The position numbers and the translations under genes were made by a program. From Agrypnia vestita (lineage: Eukaryota > Arthropoda > Insecta > Trichoptera > Phryganeidae): a stretch of 64,000 nt of DNA. This document shows, one piece after another, positions 1 through 10,600 of this stretch (within the stretch, counting starts at the first letter, position 1; each line of letters begins with the position of its first letter). A model generated the notes under the pieces. That model did not search any database. It was not told where the DNA came from and saw only the letters and a program-made list of their open reading frames with translations. The DNA is taken from positions 210,935-274,934 of the forward strand of contig JADDOH010004215.1 in NCBI GenBank assembly GCA_016648135.1, in the 5' to 3' direction.

Positions 1-572
1 TAGAAAAAAAAATTTAAGGCAATATTTTTTCAAACTGCTCCAAATTTTACAAAAGACATTTTGTTTCCAAATTCAATAAGTTACATTCCAGATGTTTCAT
101 TTCTTAATAAGTACATGACCTTCGAAACTGAGAAACCTCAGAGGAAGTCGCTATGGTTGTGGTAATGTACATTTGTATAGTTTTTGCTTTAATACCGATT
201 TAATATGGGATTTTTTATGTGTGCCAAAGAAGTATAACTTATAACGTGTGTATATAAGTACACACACCCATTTTTTTTTCAATATTTCTGAATTATATTT
301 TGTTAAACATTGGACTGTCGTTAAAGTAACTCATATTGATATTAAAAATTCTAAATAAAATATTAAAAATACATTTGCTTCAATACTTTTGTCATTGATT
401 GAATTCATTAATTTATAACCTATCAAACTTAAAATGTTGAAGTTGGCGGCATTACAATGTTTTGCAATAACTGTCAAGATAGAGAGATAGCAATATTGCT
501 TTTTTCAGAATGTCTGGCTAGTTAATCATAATCTTCAAAGAAAACAGTGCAAAAATCAAATGGGATGTTATT

Positions 573-1375
573 AGTGATGGGTCCGCTCTGTACTCACTAC
601 TACAATGTAGTACTACACTACATTGAAGTGCACACTACAAACACCAAAGTTATTGAAAGTATAAACTTCAAATAGTACACTTCATTTCAAAGCGAACACT
701 ACAAAGTACATACACTTCAAAGCTACCGAAAGTATGAGAAACATACTTTAAATAGTGCATTTTTTACGTGAAATTTTTAGAAAGTTGATGTAGATATATG
801 AAGAAATCTCTGGAAACTGTAACAACCCCCCCCCCCCTCCATGGTTTGAAAAATTTTGGGAGCTATGAAGAAATTTTTGGGAAGTTGATGTAGGTAAACG
901 AAGAAATCTCTGGAAACTGTAACAACCCCCCCCCCATGGTTTGAAAATTTTTGGGAAGTTGATGTAGGTAAACAAAGAAATCTCTGGTTGAAAATTTTTT
1001 GGAATCGAATGAAGAAATCTGGCTGGCGACCCTTTTTTTTTTACGTCGCCAAATGTTACTTTGGAGAAAATATCGTCATTTATTGTAAATATTTTTTTCG
1101 TTGACCTTTTTTTTTTTTTTTAGCTCGCCAAATTATTATTTGAGAAAAAAATACTTCACTTCGTTTAAAAATTTACTTCACTATTACTTCATTTCATTAC
1201 TTCACTTCATTAATATTACAATTACTTCACTTCATTTACTTCACTTCATTTCGTAGTACTACAATTACTTCACTTCAAGTAGTTTTTACTACAATTGTAG
1301 TGTACACTTTGTAGTCTTCAAACTGGTGAACGTGTGTGTGTCGTAGTCTTCATTTTAAAATGTAGTTTTTCCCTT
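573..1375. repeat. Low-complexity repeat rich in ACTACA / ACTTCATT units
   Basis: Both edges are made of short repeated motifs (ACTACAATGTAG near 600; CTTCACTTCATT near 1200-1290; GTAGTACTACAA near 1250). The composition is unlike that of the flanks. The start TAGTGATGGGTC resembles a hAT-type end, but no matching right end or target duplication could be fixed. It contains the tandem repeat at 783-1010. Confidence 0.4.
783..1010. repeat. Imperfect tandem repeat with poly-C runs, period about 100 bp
   Basis: GAAGAAATCTCTGGAAACTG begins near 800 and again near 900, each followed by AACA and a run of more than ten C. A third, shortened unit ends near 1010. AAGTTGATGTAG recurs in each unit. This is a local tandem duplication of about 2.5 copies; no coding function is apparent. 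Confidence 0.7.
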
Positions 1376-1676
1376 CGCTAAATGTTATGTTTCAAGCCTG
1401 TCCAAAATTTTCCCTGCAGATTTTTCTGAGCTATTTCGCAGTCTGAGAAATATCCTCAAGAATCATTAATATGTTTTACATTTTAAATCGTTAGTGGAAT
1501 TTGATTGACCAAAATTATTTCAGAAATTTCCAGAATTCATGAAATATATCATAAATAAAATTGCACAATAGTTTCGTGAAGCAATAAAAAAAATATTTAG
1601 GAGCCTAGTTATTTTAAAAGCCAATTGGATAAGTACATGCGATTAACTGTCGATGTAATAAGTTAATATATATCAA

Positions 1677-1827
1677 AATTCCCCGCAGGAAATGGTCATT
1701 ACTACGCTCAATTTTTGCACCGCGGAAATAGCAAACGGTTGTTGCATTGTGAGTGACAAATTATTTTTGGTCGCCGCTTGCGACAAAAGTAAATATAAAT
1801 TCAGACACGACCCAAAAGCTATCAGTT
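1677..1827 (+). promoter_or_regulatory. Core promoter of secreted-protein gene A
   Basis: A 19-bp block AATTCCCCGCAGGAAATGG (1677-1695) recurs unchanged upstream of the paralogue at 14050-14068. It is followed in both places by an ACAAATTATTTT block, a TATA box (TATAAAT, 1794-1800) and an arthropod-type initiator TCAGTT (1822-1827). The TATA-to-initiator-A distance is 30 bp in both genes, and the CCCC-to-TATA distance is 113 versus 109 bp. Conserved order and spacing in otherwise diverged DNA supports a real promoter. The transcription start near 1824 is inferred. Confidence 0.7.
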
Positions 1828-1863
1828 TCACAGATTAAGAGCCTTCTGGACAGTGAACAAACC

Positions 1864-1902
1864 ATGCTGACCAAACAAGGAATGTCCATAAACATTAGTT
1901 AA
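1864..1902 (+). other. Upstream ORF in the 5' leader of gene A
   Basis: Between the predicted start of transcription (about 1824) and the signal-peptide ATG at 1917 there is a 12-codon ORF starting ATGCTGACC and ending TAA. Its start context (ACC before ATG) is better than that of the main ATG (AAAA). It could reduce translation of gene A. No such uORF was noticed in the paralogue's leader. The ORF is seen directly; a regulatory role is only inferred. Confidence 0.35.
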
Positions 1903-1916
1903 ATTGCAAAAGAAAA

Positions 1917-4900
1917 ATGCGGTTTTTCAATTCTTGGATACTACTCGTGATCGTGGCATTGTTGCCGTCAACAGTAAGATTTTATTTATATTTATAACAT
2001 AATAACATTATATAATTAACATATGAAGACCCCATGGCAAGAAGTTGTTAACTCACATTCAAGTCATTTTGAGTTAATTAGACATTTGCATTACGCCTTT
2101 GAAAAATATGTTTTATTGCTAATTCAAGATTAACTTTTATTGATTTATGTCACTAAAATATCAAAAAAGTATTTACAAAGTAAAAAAACGCATTTATGCA
2201 CAAAAAAATAAAAATATACTAATTTTCCCTAAAAAAATGTAGTTAACAACCATTTTTTCGCCTCTGGAACTCATTTTTAATAGAATAACACATTTTTAAA
2301 ATTCACATCAAACAACCCTTCAAATGCTTTCCGTTTTTACCATCCGTAATCCAAAATTACAAAATACCTGGCATGTTAATTAATAAGACAAAACATGGTA
2401 TTTACCATTTAAAATTATTGAAAAATAATATATAAGTACATATTATAATAGTCTTCAAATAAAAACAAATATATGACAGTACTGCCAGAGTAAAATTTAT
2501 ATTAACCATAAATATTCCAATCAAATTAAAAGGCGTGTTAATTTTAGAATGATGGCATGAACATGTTATTATTGAAGATAACATGTTCTTCCCATTAGTA
2601 ACTGATTTGATTTTTATGAAAAGTGTAGTTAACATGTTCATCCCTATGATTTGAACATGTTCTAATTATTTTTAAGTTCTGAACTTACTTCCAATGGAAA
2701 GAGTGTACAATACTTAATTTAGACGGCTTATTAACTCATTTTTGACAAAAACGTTAGTTAACAACTTCTTGCCATGGGGTCTTCATATATGACAACAATA
2801 TATACAGTGTCTCATAGCTAGTAGCAAAAACTTTGGGGGAGCCTGCTTCATTCAATTTTGAATAAAAAATATTCCACGCACTTTGAGTGAAATGTTGATG
2901 AAAATGAGATAAGTGACATCAAAGTTTGCTTTTTTTTTCAATATTTCTGACCTATTTTCTGTAAAACTTTGGATTACCATTTCTAAATTTAAAAATGCCC
3001 AAATATAAAACAAGCGCACCCCAGAACCATTATTCCTTTGCGGGAATTAAAACTTTCAATTCATTACCTGAAAAATTGAAAAAAATTCAAGACCTCAAAT
3101 CATTTAAAAATGAACTAAAAAATTTCAATTAAAAAAAAAAACCTTGAAATTCCACTGTATTTTTATTTATTTTGTTTCCATCTTTTATTATTACAATTTT
3201 AATATATCCATGAAATGAACTGATATGATTACTCCTCCCATAGGCACGAGCGTCAGCTCTTTTATGGCGAGTAAAATTTTTTATTGTATGAATGTATTAT
3301 TGAATTCAAGAAATTATGTACTATGATGTGATTATAATAAATAAAATCACCACAACAATTAGGGAACATACCCATACTACGTGACCCACTTTTTGCAGTT
3401 TTAAACCTCCCCTCCCCCCTCGGTGACCACGTGTAGTATATTCCAAGACCCCCCTCGCCCTACAGTTTTCACGTAGTAATTCATAAATATGGTTTTGAAT
3501 CATTTCTTGCTAACAAAAAGTTAAAAAATATATATTTGGCTTATATTTGTCTTTATTAATACGACGCTTGCTGCGTGACGGCAAGATGCATACCTATAAT
3601 TACAAGTGGAAAAAATATTATCAAGATAAAACTTATGTCAAAATATATTGTAACTTGTAACCAGAACTTAATTTATAGAAACTTAAGTCCTGTTATTTTT
3701 ATTAACAGTGAGATTTCCCTAGAGAATATTGACCACGTGATAAAAACCTAAGCCCCCCGCCCCCCATTGTGACCAAGCGTGGTATTTTGAAGATCCCCCT
3801 CTCCTCCCTAAACGGGTCACGTAGTATGGGTACGTTCTCTTAATACCTTGCAGAAATTTGATAAAATATTTTTTTTGTAAAGTTTTTGTCATTTTATTTG
3901 ACTTATATTAAAGCGAATTAATTTTTTGTCTTCAATATAAATTACTGTAGTGATAGTCCAACGTTTTGCAGAAAATGTCAATTTTCTATTCAAAATTCAG
4001 TGAAGAAGACTTCCCCGAAGTTTCTGCTACTGGCTACGATCATAACTCTAAAAGGATTGTGATATTTTTTGACCAGGTAGTTAATAATGTTTTCAATATT
4101 TCTGCATTATTAAATCAAAAATGAAATTTTTTACTTATCATAGTCCAAGACTAGGGGGGTGCTATATATGTGTACATATATACAGGGTGTACCAGAGCTA
4201 GCAGCAGAAACTTGGCCGGTAGATTCCTGACAATGTTATGAGTCTAAAATGTTCAAGCACAAATTTACGACGGACGGACAGATGGAAGACAAAGTCTATC
4301 ACACAAAAATATTTGATCACAATTTACACCCAAAATTAATTTTTAAGTCGTTAATTAATCTCACTCGATGAGCTTGCTTGCTTGCTCACAAATGCTTTCT
4401 GTTATTTAAAAAAAATATATATATTTGAAATAATAATGTTTACTTTATTATTTTCAATGCTCTCTTAGGTCAGGTTTATAAACGAAAGACCAAATATCCG
4501 TTAGTAAATCGACAATTAACGAACGGATTGCCGTTCGTTAGTAAATATTACCGACGCTCATCTTATAAAACTTTTTTGACCGTCCGTGGATATCGCAATA
4601 TCGTACTGCTCTTGTCTATGATTTTAGAGCTGTCAGAGGGAATTATATCTCTTTTCTATGGAAATGAAACATAACTTCCATAAACATAATCTAAAATTTC
4701 TCGCTCGCACCGGACTTTTGGGATATTTCCCACAAAACTAAACTGGCAGTAGGCTTGATCCAAGAGCATAGAATCTCAAGGCAACAAGCAATCGTGTGGT
4801 TTGTGATAATGTCAGATTCCTACGTGTGCGCCTTTTTAAATTTTGCCCAATATCTTCTAGAAGCTCTTAAGCAGACTTTTTCGACAAGCAAAAACGGTAA

Positions 4901-7900
4901 TTAAAAAAATAAGATTATTAAGATAAAATCTGCGTCATCTAAAATATTAAAATAATCCACTCGTATATTGAACACTCTTTGTCATCGAGTTTTTTCTTTA
5001 TCCGACGAACTTGAATACAATAATTGTGAGGGAACACCTCGTGTCGTTGCAATACAAGCATGAAGTCGGAGCAGCTTTAAATTCTCGTAGCTCTAATCTT
5101 TCTTACTCTAATAGCCCTAATCTTCTCATTCATTCAAATATACACAAAAAAATTAAACTCCCGAGTAGACACAATTATTCTAATTTGGAATATCGATGAA
5201 TAATACTCGCTGGAATTACAACAACACGATGAGCCGCTGATCAGGCCCGGGCGTCCGAGTATGACACATCAATCGCGGTTCCGGTTACACGCAAAGGTTG
5301 TTATCAATTATCATTATGTCCCATGATTTTTCACGAGTTTAAGGCTAGTTTACCTTAAATTTTTTAATTTTGCTAAGCAACCCGCTAAACGCAAACATTT
5401 TTTTTTATTTGACAGATTTGCCTCACTCAAAGGATCATTCTTAATACAATCAGTAGAAAGCAGAGGTCCCCCCAAGGACGACATGGTGGCGGTGGAGATT
5501 GGGGCGGCGGAGGTGGTGATTGGGGCGGTGGGGGCGGTGATCGGGGCGGTGGGGGTGGTTGGGGCGGGGGCGGTGGCGGTGGTTGGGGCGGCGGGGGTGG
5601 GCACGGTTGGGGAGGACAAGATCAGGACGGCAGAGGGGGGAACGGTGGCTGGGGTGGAAACAATCCACTCGACTATAACTATGGGCAAGGGGGCCTCCCA
5701 TCCCTCTTCCAGTATTTATCCTATTACCCTTGGATACAAGCTGCAACTAGCGCTCCAACTTACCCCACATACCAAACATACCCCACGTACCAAACATACC
5801 CCACATACCAAACATACCCGACGTACCAAACATACCCAACGTACCAAACATACCCTACACCCCAAACATACTCTACCACAGCTGCAACGACATCTCGTAC
5901 TAGAACTACAAGAAGCAGTAGGACAAGTAAGTTAAAGTTTATTAATAAGGTTTTTTTTTTGAGGCATAAAATTTATATAATTTTAAAATGGAACAAAACA
6001 CATAAATATCGCGGTAATGGCCATAGCATTCGCTGCGTTGGAAAGATAATTTAATGTCATTAGTCTTTAAATATAGGGTATTTTTTTAGGGACACTTTTT
6101 ACGAAATCGCAACACTTTTTTCAGCAACAGATTTGTGCTCAGTTTGGTTTTCCCCATGGCTATTTCACCATGGATAGATTTAAGCCAGAATAGAGCTTGT
6201 AAATTTATTTTGTTAATCGTGATATTGTAATCATATTTAACCGCTAGCGGCATAAAATTATCTTTCCAATAAAGCCAATACCATGGACTATTACCAACAT
6301 TTTTATGTTTTTATTTTATTTCATTTATCCGGGTTCATACACTTCATCATCATCACTCTTGGCACTACAACCCTGGTGGGTCTTGGCCTCCTCAAGAGTA
6401 TTCCTCCACTCATCTCGGTTCATACACTAGCGGCAACTAAATACAGGATGTAACAAAGCCAGTCCATAACACTTAAGGTATTACGGAAAGACAACTGTGC
6501 AGCGACAACAGCGCGAAGGACAATTCTTCGCTGACAGTGACACACGATAAAAAAATAAATGAGGACGTAAGTTTCATTTTAGAGTACGTCATAAAATTGA
6601 AAGGTAAAGAATAATTAAACGTGACGCTTTATGAATAAACAAAACTATTATTTCATCTTTAATATTCGAATCGTGTTCCAATGGTGAAGATAAACTTTTT
6701 CATGATTTTTTGACAAAGTTTACACCATCGTTAGTGGACTGTAAGTTAGGTTAAAAAAACTTTTTTTTTCAGCTGTTGTCGACGGGCAATTGTCTGCGCG
6801 CTGTTGTCGGGTTCTACTGCGCGCTTTATCCTTGCGTGTGGTTATTGGCATACGGTTTTCTTGTACGCAATTGTCGAGGTGCCATTTCTGCCTTAATTAC
6901 GGCAGGAAATGTTGAAACATCAATGTGCAAATATATCAATAGTTACAGAGATAAGCAACTTCATGGTTAACATTATTTATGTAAAATATTCATTATTTTT
7001 TCAATATTTCTGGTTTATCTTCTACAAAAAATTGTACAATCTTTGAAATAATTTAAATGGAATAGGTATCATAAATTCATTTGTTTTAATACAAATCAAA
7101 TAAAATTATTAAAACCTTGGAAAAATTTTAATCGGTATTTTTAAGAAAAGTCAGAAATATTGAAAAAAAAAGCAAACTTTGAAGTTTGTCCGAGATATTT
7201 AAGCTTTTTACATTTTTATGGTTTTAATTACTTATTTTTCTTTAATCATCCGAACCCTAACATCTTCTAGATTGTGTCTTCTGGGGGTATTATACCATGT
7301 TTTTACGACCTTTCGGCCGACGTTTCAGATCCCATTGCAGGGTCCATCATCGTCAACACCATCACTGTCATTACATCAGCCCTGACGATGGACCCTGCAA
7401 TGGGATCCGAAACATCGACCAGAAAGGTCGTAAAAACATGGAATAACACCCCAGAAGATTCTGAGTGGCCGTGAAAACCTAAGAATATTTATAACATCTT
7501 CATTAGTAATTCTGTTTTGATGAGTATTCTTAGTAACCTCGTAACCCAGCTTATTTTGATGAGTATTCTTTTATGTATCCACATCTCAAGTGTTGCAAGT
7601 CGCCTTATCAATTTTTCAGTAAACATCAATGCTTTTCCATTCCATAAAATAATGTTGAGAACACGTCGCATCTGACCATTCGCATTTGTAATTGAAGGTT
7701 GATATTATTATGACTGCACAACATCTTTTTCATGCGGATAAAGATTGCACGAGCTTGCTCGAAGCGGCATTCTATAGAAGAATCGCATCTTTCATTTGAA
7801 CTGCGGCCCAAGTATACTATACTATGTATCTGCTCTAATTTCGTTCTAGCATTATAAAAATTGATTACATTTTTTGGGCGGAAATTATCCAGGATTTTCA

Positions 7901-8094
7901 GATCTGGAGCAATTTTTTCCCTGCGACTTTGAATAATCCAGAGTCAAGTGTAAACGACTTAATGTAAAACAAACAAAAATTTACAAAACACATCATACTG
8001 GAGATTAAGTTATATATTCTCTAAATGTACCTTTTTCTTTTTATTTTCAGATGAACAGAGACAGAGGTCATCCGAAGTCCGATTTGGCGATTAG
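1917..8094 (+). CDS. Gene A: secreted Gly-rich, Tyr-Pro-Thr repeat protein (3 exons)
   Basis: Coding exons are 1917-1973, 5416-5926 and 8051-8094 (phases 0 and 1; donors GTAAGA and GTAAGT; acceptors GACAG and TTTTCAG), giving 203 aa. Exon 1 is a complete signal peptide (MRFFNSWILLVIVALLPST). Exon 2 starts ICLTQ, then has a basic stretch, a Gly/Trp/Asp-rich block (residues about 42-100), an NYGQ...YYPW motif and six 18-bp repeats at 5761-5868 encoding YPTYQT (residues 135-170). A Thr/Arg/Ser tail follows, and exon 3 adds NEQRQRSSEVRFGD. A likely poly(A) signal is at 8194-8199, and AATAAA also directly follows the stop codon. The same architecture in gene B downstream shows a tandem duplication. 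Glycine-rich secreted proteins occur in cuticle, eggshell, silk and immune secretions; the sequence does not decide among these. Introns 1 and 2 are full of transposon relics. Confidence 0.8.
2025..2784. mobile_element. GAAGACC-ended inverted-repeat element, copy 1
   Basis: The left end GAAGACCCCATGGCAAGAAG is mirrored at the right end as CTTCTTGCCATGGGGTCTTC. The flanks are ATAT on both sides (2021-2024 and 2785-2788), consistent with a 4-bp target duplication. The terminal repeat continues through GTTGTTAACT. The interior is AT-rich without a convincing transposase. It lies in intron 1 of gene A. A second copy in opposite internal orientation is at 11821-12549, so this is a dispersed non-autonomous DNA transposon. 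The superfamily was not determined. Confidence 0.8.
2990..3312 (+). pseudogene. 3' end of a non-LTR retrotransposon (RT C-terminus)
   Basis: The frame through 3036-3132 encodes FAGIKTFNSLPEKLKKIQ, then SFKNELKNFN and a stop. This is the classic 'A.K.(Y/F)NSLP..(I/L)K....FK..LK' ending of CR1/Jockey-type reverse transcriptases. An AT-rich 3' UTR follows, with GCACGAGCGTCAGCTCTTTT. No RT core remains. It sits inside the MITE at 2805-4043. Confidence 0.65.
3362..3839. mobile_element. Harbinger-type MITE with TTA target duplication
   Basis: The left end GGGAACATACCCATACTACG mirrors the right end CGTAGTATGGGTACGTTCTC with two mismatches, and the element is flanked by TTA on both sides (3359-3361, 3840-3842). 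C-rich segments (near 3408-3450 and 3752-3815) are repeated near both ends. A 3-bp TWA duplication is diagnostic of PIF/Harbinger elements. No transposase is present. A related C-rich, GTAATAC-ended stretch occurs near 36750-36840. Confidence 0.65.
4185..4262. mobile_element. Terminal fragment of the CAGGGTGT... MITE family
   Basis: CAGGGTGTACCAGAGCTAGC, then AGCAGAAACTTGGCCGGTAG and ATGTTCAAGCAC, match the terminal arm of the elements at 13017-13518 and 37125-37607. No partner arm is found downstream, so this is a solo end. Confidence 0.5.
4263..5410. other. Intron 1 of gene A, 3' part: nothing recognised
   Basis: The sequence is AT-rich. A short inverted motif (CGAACGGATTGCCGTTCG) is at about 4518-4535. 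A 62-codon ORF at 5011-5199 lacks homology cues and is interpreted as chance. Confidence 0.5.
6345..6421 (-). pseudogene. Non-LTR reverse transcriptase C-terminal tail fragment
   Basis: The minus strand reads RDEWRNTLEEAKTHQGCSAK followed by Asp codons, which matches the W(R/K)....EEAKTH tail that closes many insect LINE ORF2 proteins. Only about 25 codons remain. It lies in intron 2 of gene A. Confidence 0.55.
7268..7466. repeat. Palindromic repeat containing GATGGACCCTGCAATGGGAT
   Basis: The two arms are near-perfect reverse complements: the left runs TCTTCTGGGG...TTTTACGACC...CCCATTGCAGGGTCCATC, and the right runs GATGGACCCTGCAATGGGAT...GGTCGTAAAA...CCCCAGAAGA. The centre is a short spacer around ATCACTGTCATTACATCAGC. 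A related shorter palindrome is at 32393-32512. This is a dispersed foldback-type repeat. Confidence 0.75.
7489..7811 (-). pseudogene. Degenerate non-LTR reverse transcriptase fragment
   Basis: The minus strand reads EKLIRRLATLEMWIHKRILI, then KISWVTRLL, spread over more than one frame. This matches the 'RRLEAFEMWCYRR.LKI.W.DR' segment downstream of the RT core in many insect LINEs. Frameshifts and stops make it a pseudogene. It lies in intron 2 of gene A. Confidence 0.55.
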
Positions 8095-8269
8095 AATAAA
8101 ACAATTTTAATATTTCCAAAAAGAAGCATTATAAAATACAATTATTATGAAAATAAGTATGTTGACAATGTGTAGACATTATATTATCAGATAAATAAAG
8201 TGCAATGAAGTATACAGACATAGACAAGACTTGTCTTTTAAATGTCATCAAATATTGCCTATTTATTTG

Positions 8270-9115
8270 TGATCGAGAATGTCTATTTCGGTTTTGACCG
8301 CAGAGTATAAAATTGTACAGAGAATGAACTAAAACCCTTTCTTAAGGCGAGTATATTAATTTTTTTTTTTTTAGCGAAATTTAAAATAAATTAAATTTTA
8401 ATAAATATTATTATTAAGTTCTACGGGTTAATTGAGGTTTGTTCCTATATTGTTATTGGTTATAAAGGCTATTTTTAAATCACACTTTTTAATTTCATTA
8501 GCTATTTTTACTGAAGTTGGGCCGAAAAATTCTATGCATGCGTATTTATTATTATTATATTTCTGATTAGGGTATATAAGATTAATTTTATTTTTGTATT
8601 TTTTGTTTTTAATCATTTTCTCTATGTCACTTATTCTATAGCCGTTATTAATTGCAATTTTTTTGATAATTTCTATTTCGTCTGTATATCCTTTTTACTT
8701 AGGGGAATACTGACTAATAATTAATAATAATATTTATTAAAATTTAATTTATTTCAAATTTTGCTAAAAATAAGTATGGAGATCTACAAATTAAACACAA
8801 AAACCATAAATAAACGAGTATATTAAGTATATTTAAGACACATTTATTCCGCAGTAACATTCATTCAGTAATTCTTGCCTAATTGAATTCCTTAGTGAAC
8901 AAAAAGTATTCTTTAGACATTGTTTTTTTAATTTTTTTTAAATTACGTTCCAAACCGAGGCTCTTCAAGTAAAAACGTATTTTTGTATTAAATCACGACT
9001 TATTTACTAAGGCACTATACTTTTTGAGAGCATTTAGTTTGACCTTTTCATAATTGTATCAAAATTCACAAGTAATCTTTTTCACATGGAACCAGACCGT
9101 CTATATAACCTGGTG
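8270..9115. repeat. Dispersed repeat, copy 1 (interrupted)
   Basis: The segments GAGTATAAAATTGTA, TATTTAAGACACATTTAT, CTTCAAGTAAAAA and CGACTTATTTACT recur in the same order at 34395-34790 in ZNF511 intron 3. This copy is split by the insertion at 8360-8814. No ORF is shared between copies. Confidence 0.6.
8360..8814 (-). mobile_element. Retroposed insertion with 12-bp target duplication (Penelope/LINE-like RT tail)
   Basis: CGAGTATATTAA occurs on both sides (8348-8359 and 8815-8826). The left side begins with a T run, that is, a poly(A) tail on the minus strand. The minus strand carries EIEIIKKIAINNGYRI and, from 8616 to 8428, MIKNKKYKNK...ACIEFFGPTSVKIANEIKK...NNIGTNLN. This layout ('I...NGY...', then '..I.FFG..S.KI...', then 'NN.G..L') resembles the segment following the RT core of Penelope-like elements; a LINE origin is also possible. 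It has inserted into an older dispersed repeat (8270-9100). Confidence 0.6.
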
Positions 9116-9899
9116 GTGGGTGGTTTTGACCATGATATAGCACCGTTTTCATCACAGGGAGCTTCACAAAAAAATTATTTATAATTATACACTGGACGAC
9201 TTACTACATATACGCAAAAAAAAAATGGTTAAAACTATAGTTCAGAGGGCCAGGAAAGATTAGGTATATTCGCAGAGTGGAAAGTAGGAGTGAAAAATAT
9301 TAGGTACTGCTGTAACGATCTGAATCTATAGGTTTTTATATTACTATCTAAATAAGTGTCCTTAGTTTTTTTTTGAACTGTGGCAAAGTTATATATATTG
9401 TGATATACCGGACCAGCCTAGCCAGTCAAGATTGTTTTTGTCTTTTCGCCAGAATCTCTTTAGCTGTTTTTAGTGACTCGATACAATATACAACAATATT
9501 TGATGGCAAGGTATTGTGGCAATTGCATTGTTCCTCTCAAAGCCCGCGTTCAGAAATGCCGCCCCATACTCGGCGCTGTCACATCCACGCATCTTCTTTC
9601 TCTTTTGCGCACACAGACATGCGTCACATCTAGATACATTATATATGTCATCCAGATTCAAATTCATATATTCGGAATGAAAGAAGTGGACAAACTCTTC
9701 CAAGGAAAAAATATTTCATCTATCATATACACCATATTGTCACGGGACGTGGCTGTGCCAATGAAAACATTAAAACAATTTAAACTTTTATTTATTATGC
9801 AAAAAGTTACTAAACACTAATTAAATCAGAACATTTCTTAAATTTATAGTTACGAAATGTTTCTAGAATACACTTATTCTTGTTTTTCACTGTTTCTCT

Positions 9900-10600
9900 T
9901 CTTCTTTTTGTGTCTTGTCAGGTTCCCCCCGATATTGGCGATCGGTTGTGGGAAAATCTCTCTAAACATACCAAAATTTGTCTCATTCCGGTCCACTCTC
10001 TGATGTTGCACAGCCAGGTCATTTGTCTTCTATCGACTCCCCATCTTATTTCTATCTTGCCCTCGAGTATTAGTTGGAGTGGGCGGTATTTATCCCCATG
10101 TAGCAGGTGACCCAAACAAGAAACCTTCTTCACTTTAACATTCAACAGCAGCTCTCAGCTCTCTCCGGGTTGCTGGCCATATCGGTCCACAGTGTACGAA
10201 GCGTTCTCCGGTGTATTCACATTTCCAATGCTTCCACCCGATTCATAACATTAACTTTCAGAGTATTTTATCGTTCTCTGCCGAAGGTTTAGGTTTTCAT
10301 TGCAGAAGTAGCCCTCATTTAATAAATACAGACCATACTATTTATATTCTGCATCTCACTTATCTTATCACTTATTATCACAGTATCTGGGTCGAGTGTT
10401 TGTGTTATGATACTGTCGAGGTATTTAAACTGGTCAACGATTTCAACATTTATTATTATAGTCAAGTCACCCAAAATACATCCATTTCTCCAGCCACATC
10501 AATCTTATTTAGGAGCTCTTCAAGATCGGCTAAACTTGCAGCCAATATGACTATCGTCAGCATATCTGGTGTTATTTACAACAGCTCCATTAATCTTCAC
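9900..10600 (-). pseudogene. Decayed non-LTR reverse transcriptase with YADD box
   Basis: On the minus strand near 10545-10575 the sequence encodes NTRYADD, the catalytic palm motif of reverse transcriptases. LAASLADLEELLNKIDVAGE follows in a shifted frame, then VDQFKYLDSIIT, and at 10145-9918 SCLGHLLHGDKYRPLQLI, then EGKIE.RWGVDRRQMTWLCN and IREWTGM. These match the RT palm, the 'FKYLGS.IT' segment and the C-terminal '(K/Y)LGH..RG.KY..L..I..GKI.G.R..GR' region. Several frameshifts separate them, so the copy is inactive. Confidence 0.75.

Larger units (their letters stand above)
2805..4043. mobile_element. Inverted-repeat MITE (TCATAGCTAGTAGC family) split by nested insertions
   Basis: The left arm (about 2805-2975: TCATAGCTAGTAGCAAAAAC, then CAATATTTCTGACCTATTTT) is matched in reverse by a right arm at about 3846-4043 ending near GTTTCTGCTACTGGCTACG. 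The arms should lie close together, as in the copies at 13017-13518 and 37125-37607. Here they are separated by a LINE tail (3000-3310) and a Harbinger-type MITE (3362-3839), so the element appears to have been invaded twice. Confidence 0.6.

Noticed and set aside
2402..2641. 79-codon minus-strand ORF
   Set aside because: It lies wholly inside the GAAGACC-ended transposon and is AT-rich without motif.
5483..5935. 150-codon plus-strand ORF rich in Val/Ala/Gly, and the antisense ORFs at 5350-5688 (Pro/Thr/Ala repeats) and 5450-5746
   Set aside because: They are alternate frames of gene A exon 2: the GC-rich Gly codons keep every frame open. Only the Gly/Trp frame continues into the YPTYQT repeats and matches splice phase and the paralogue.
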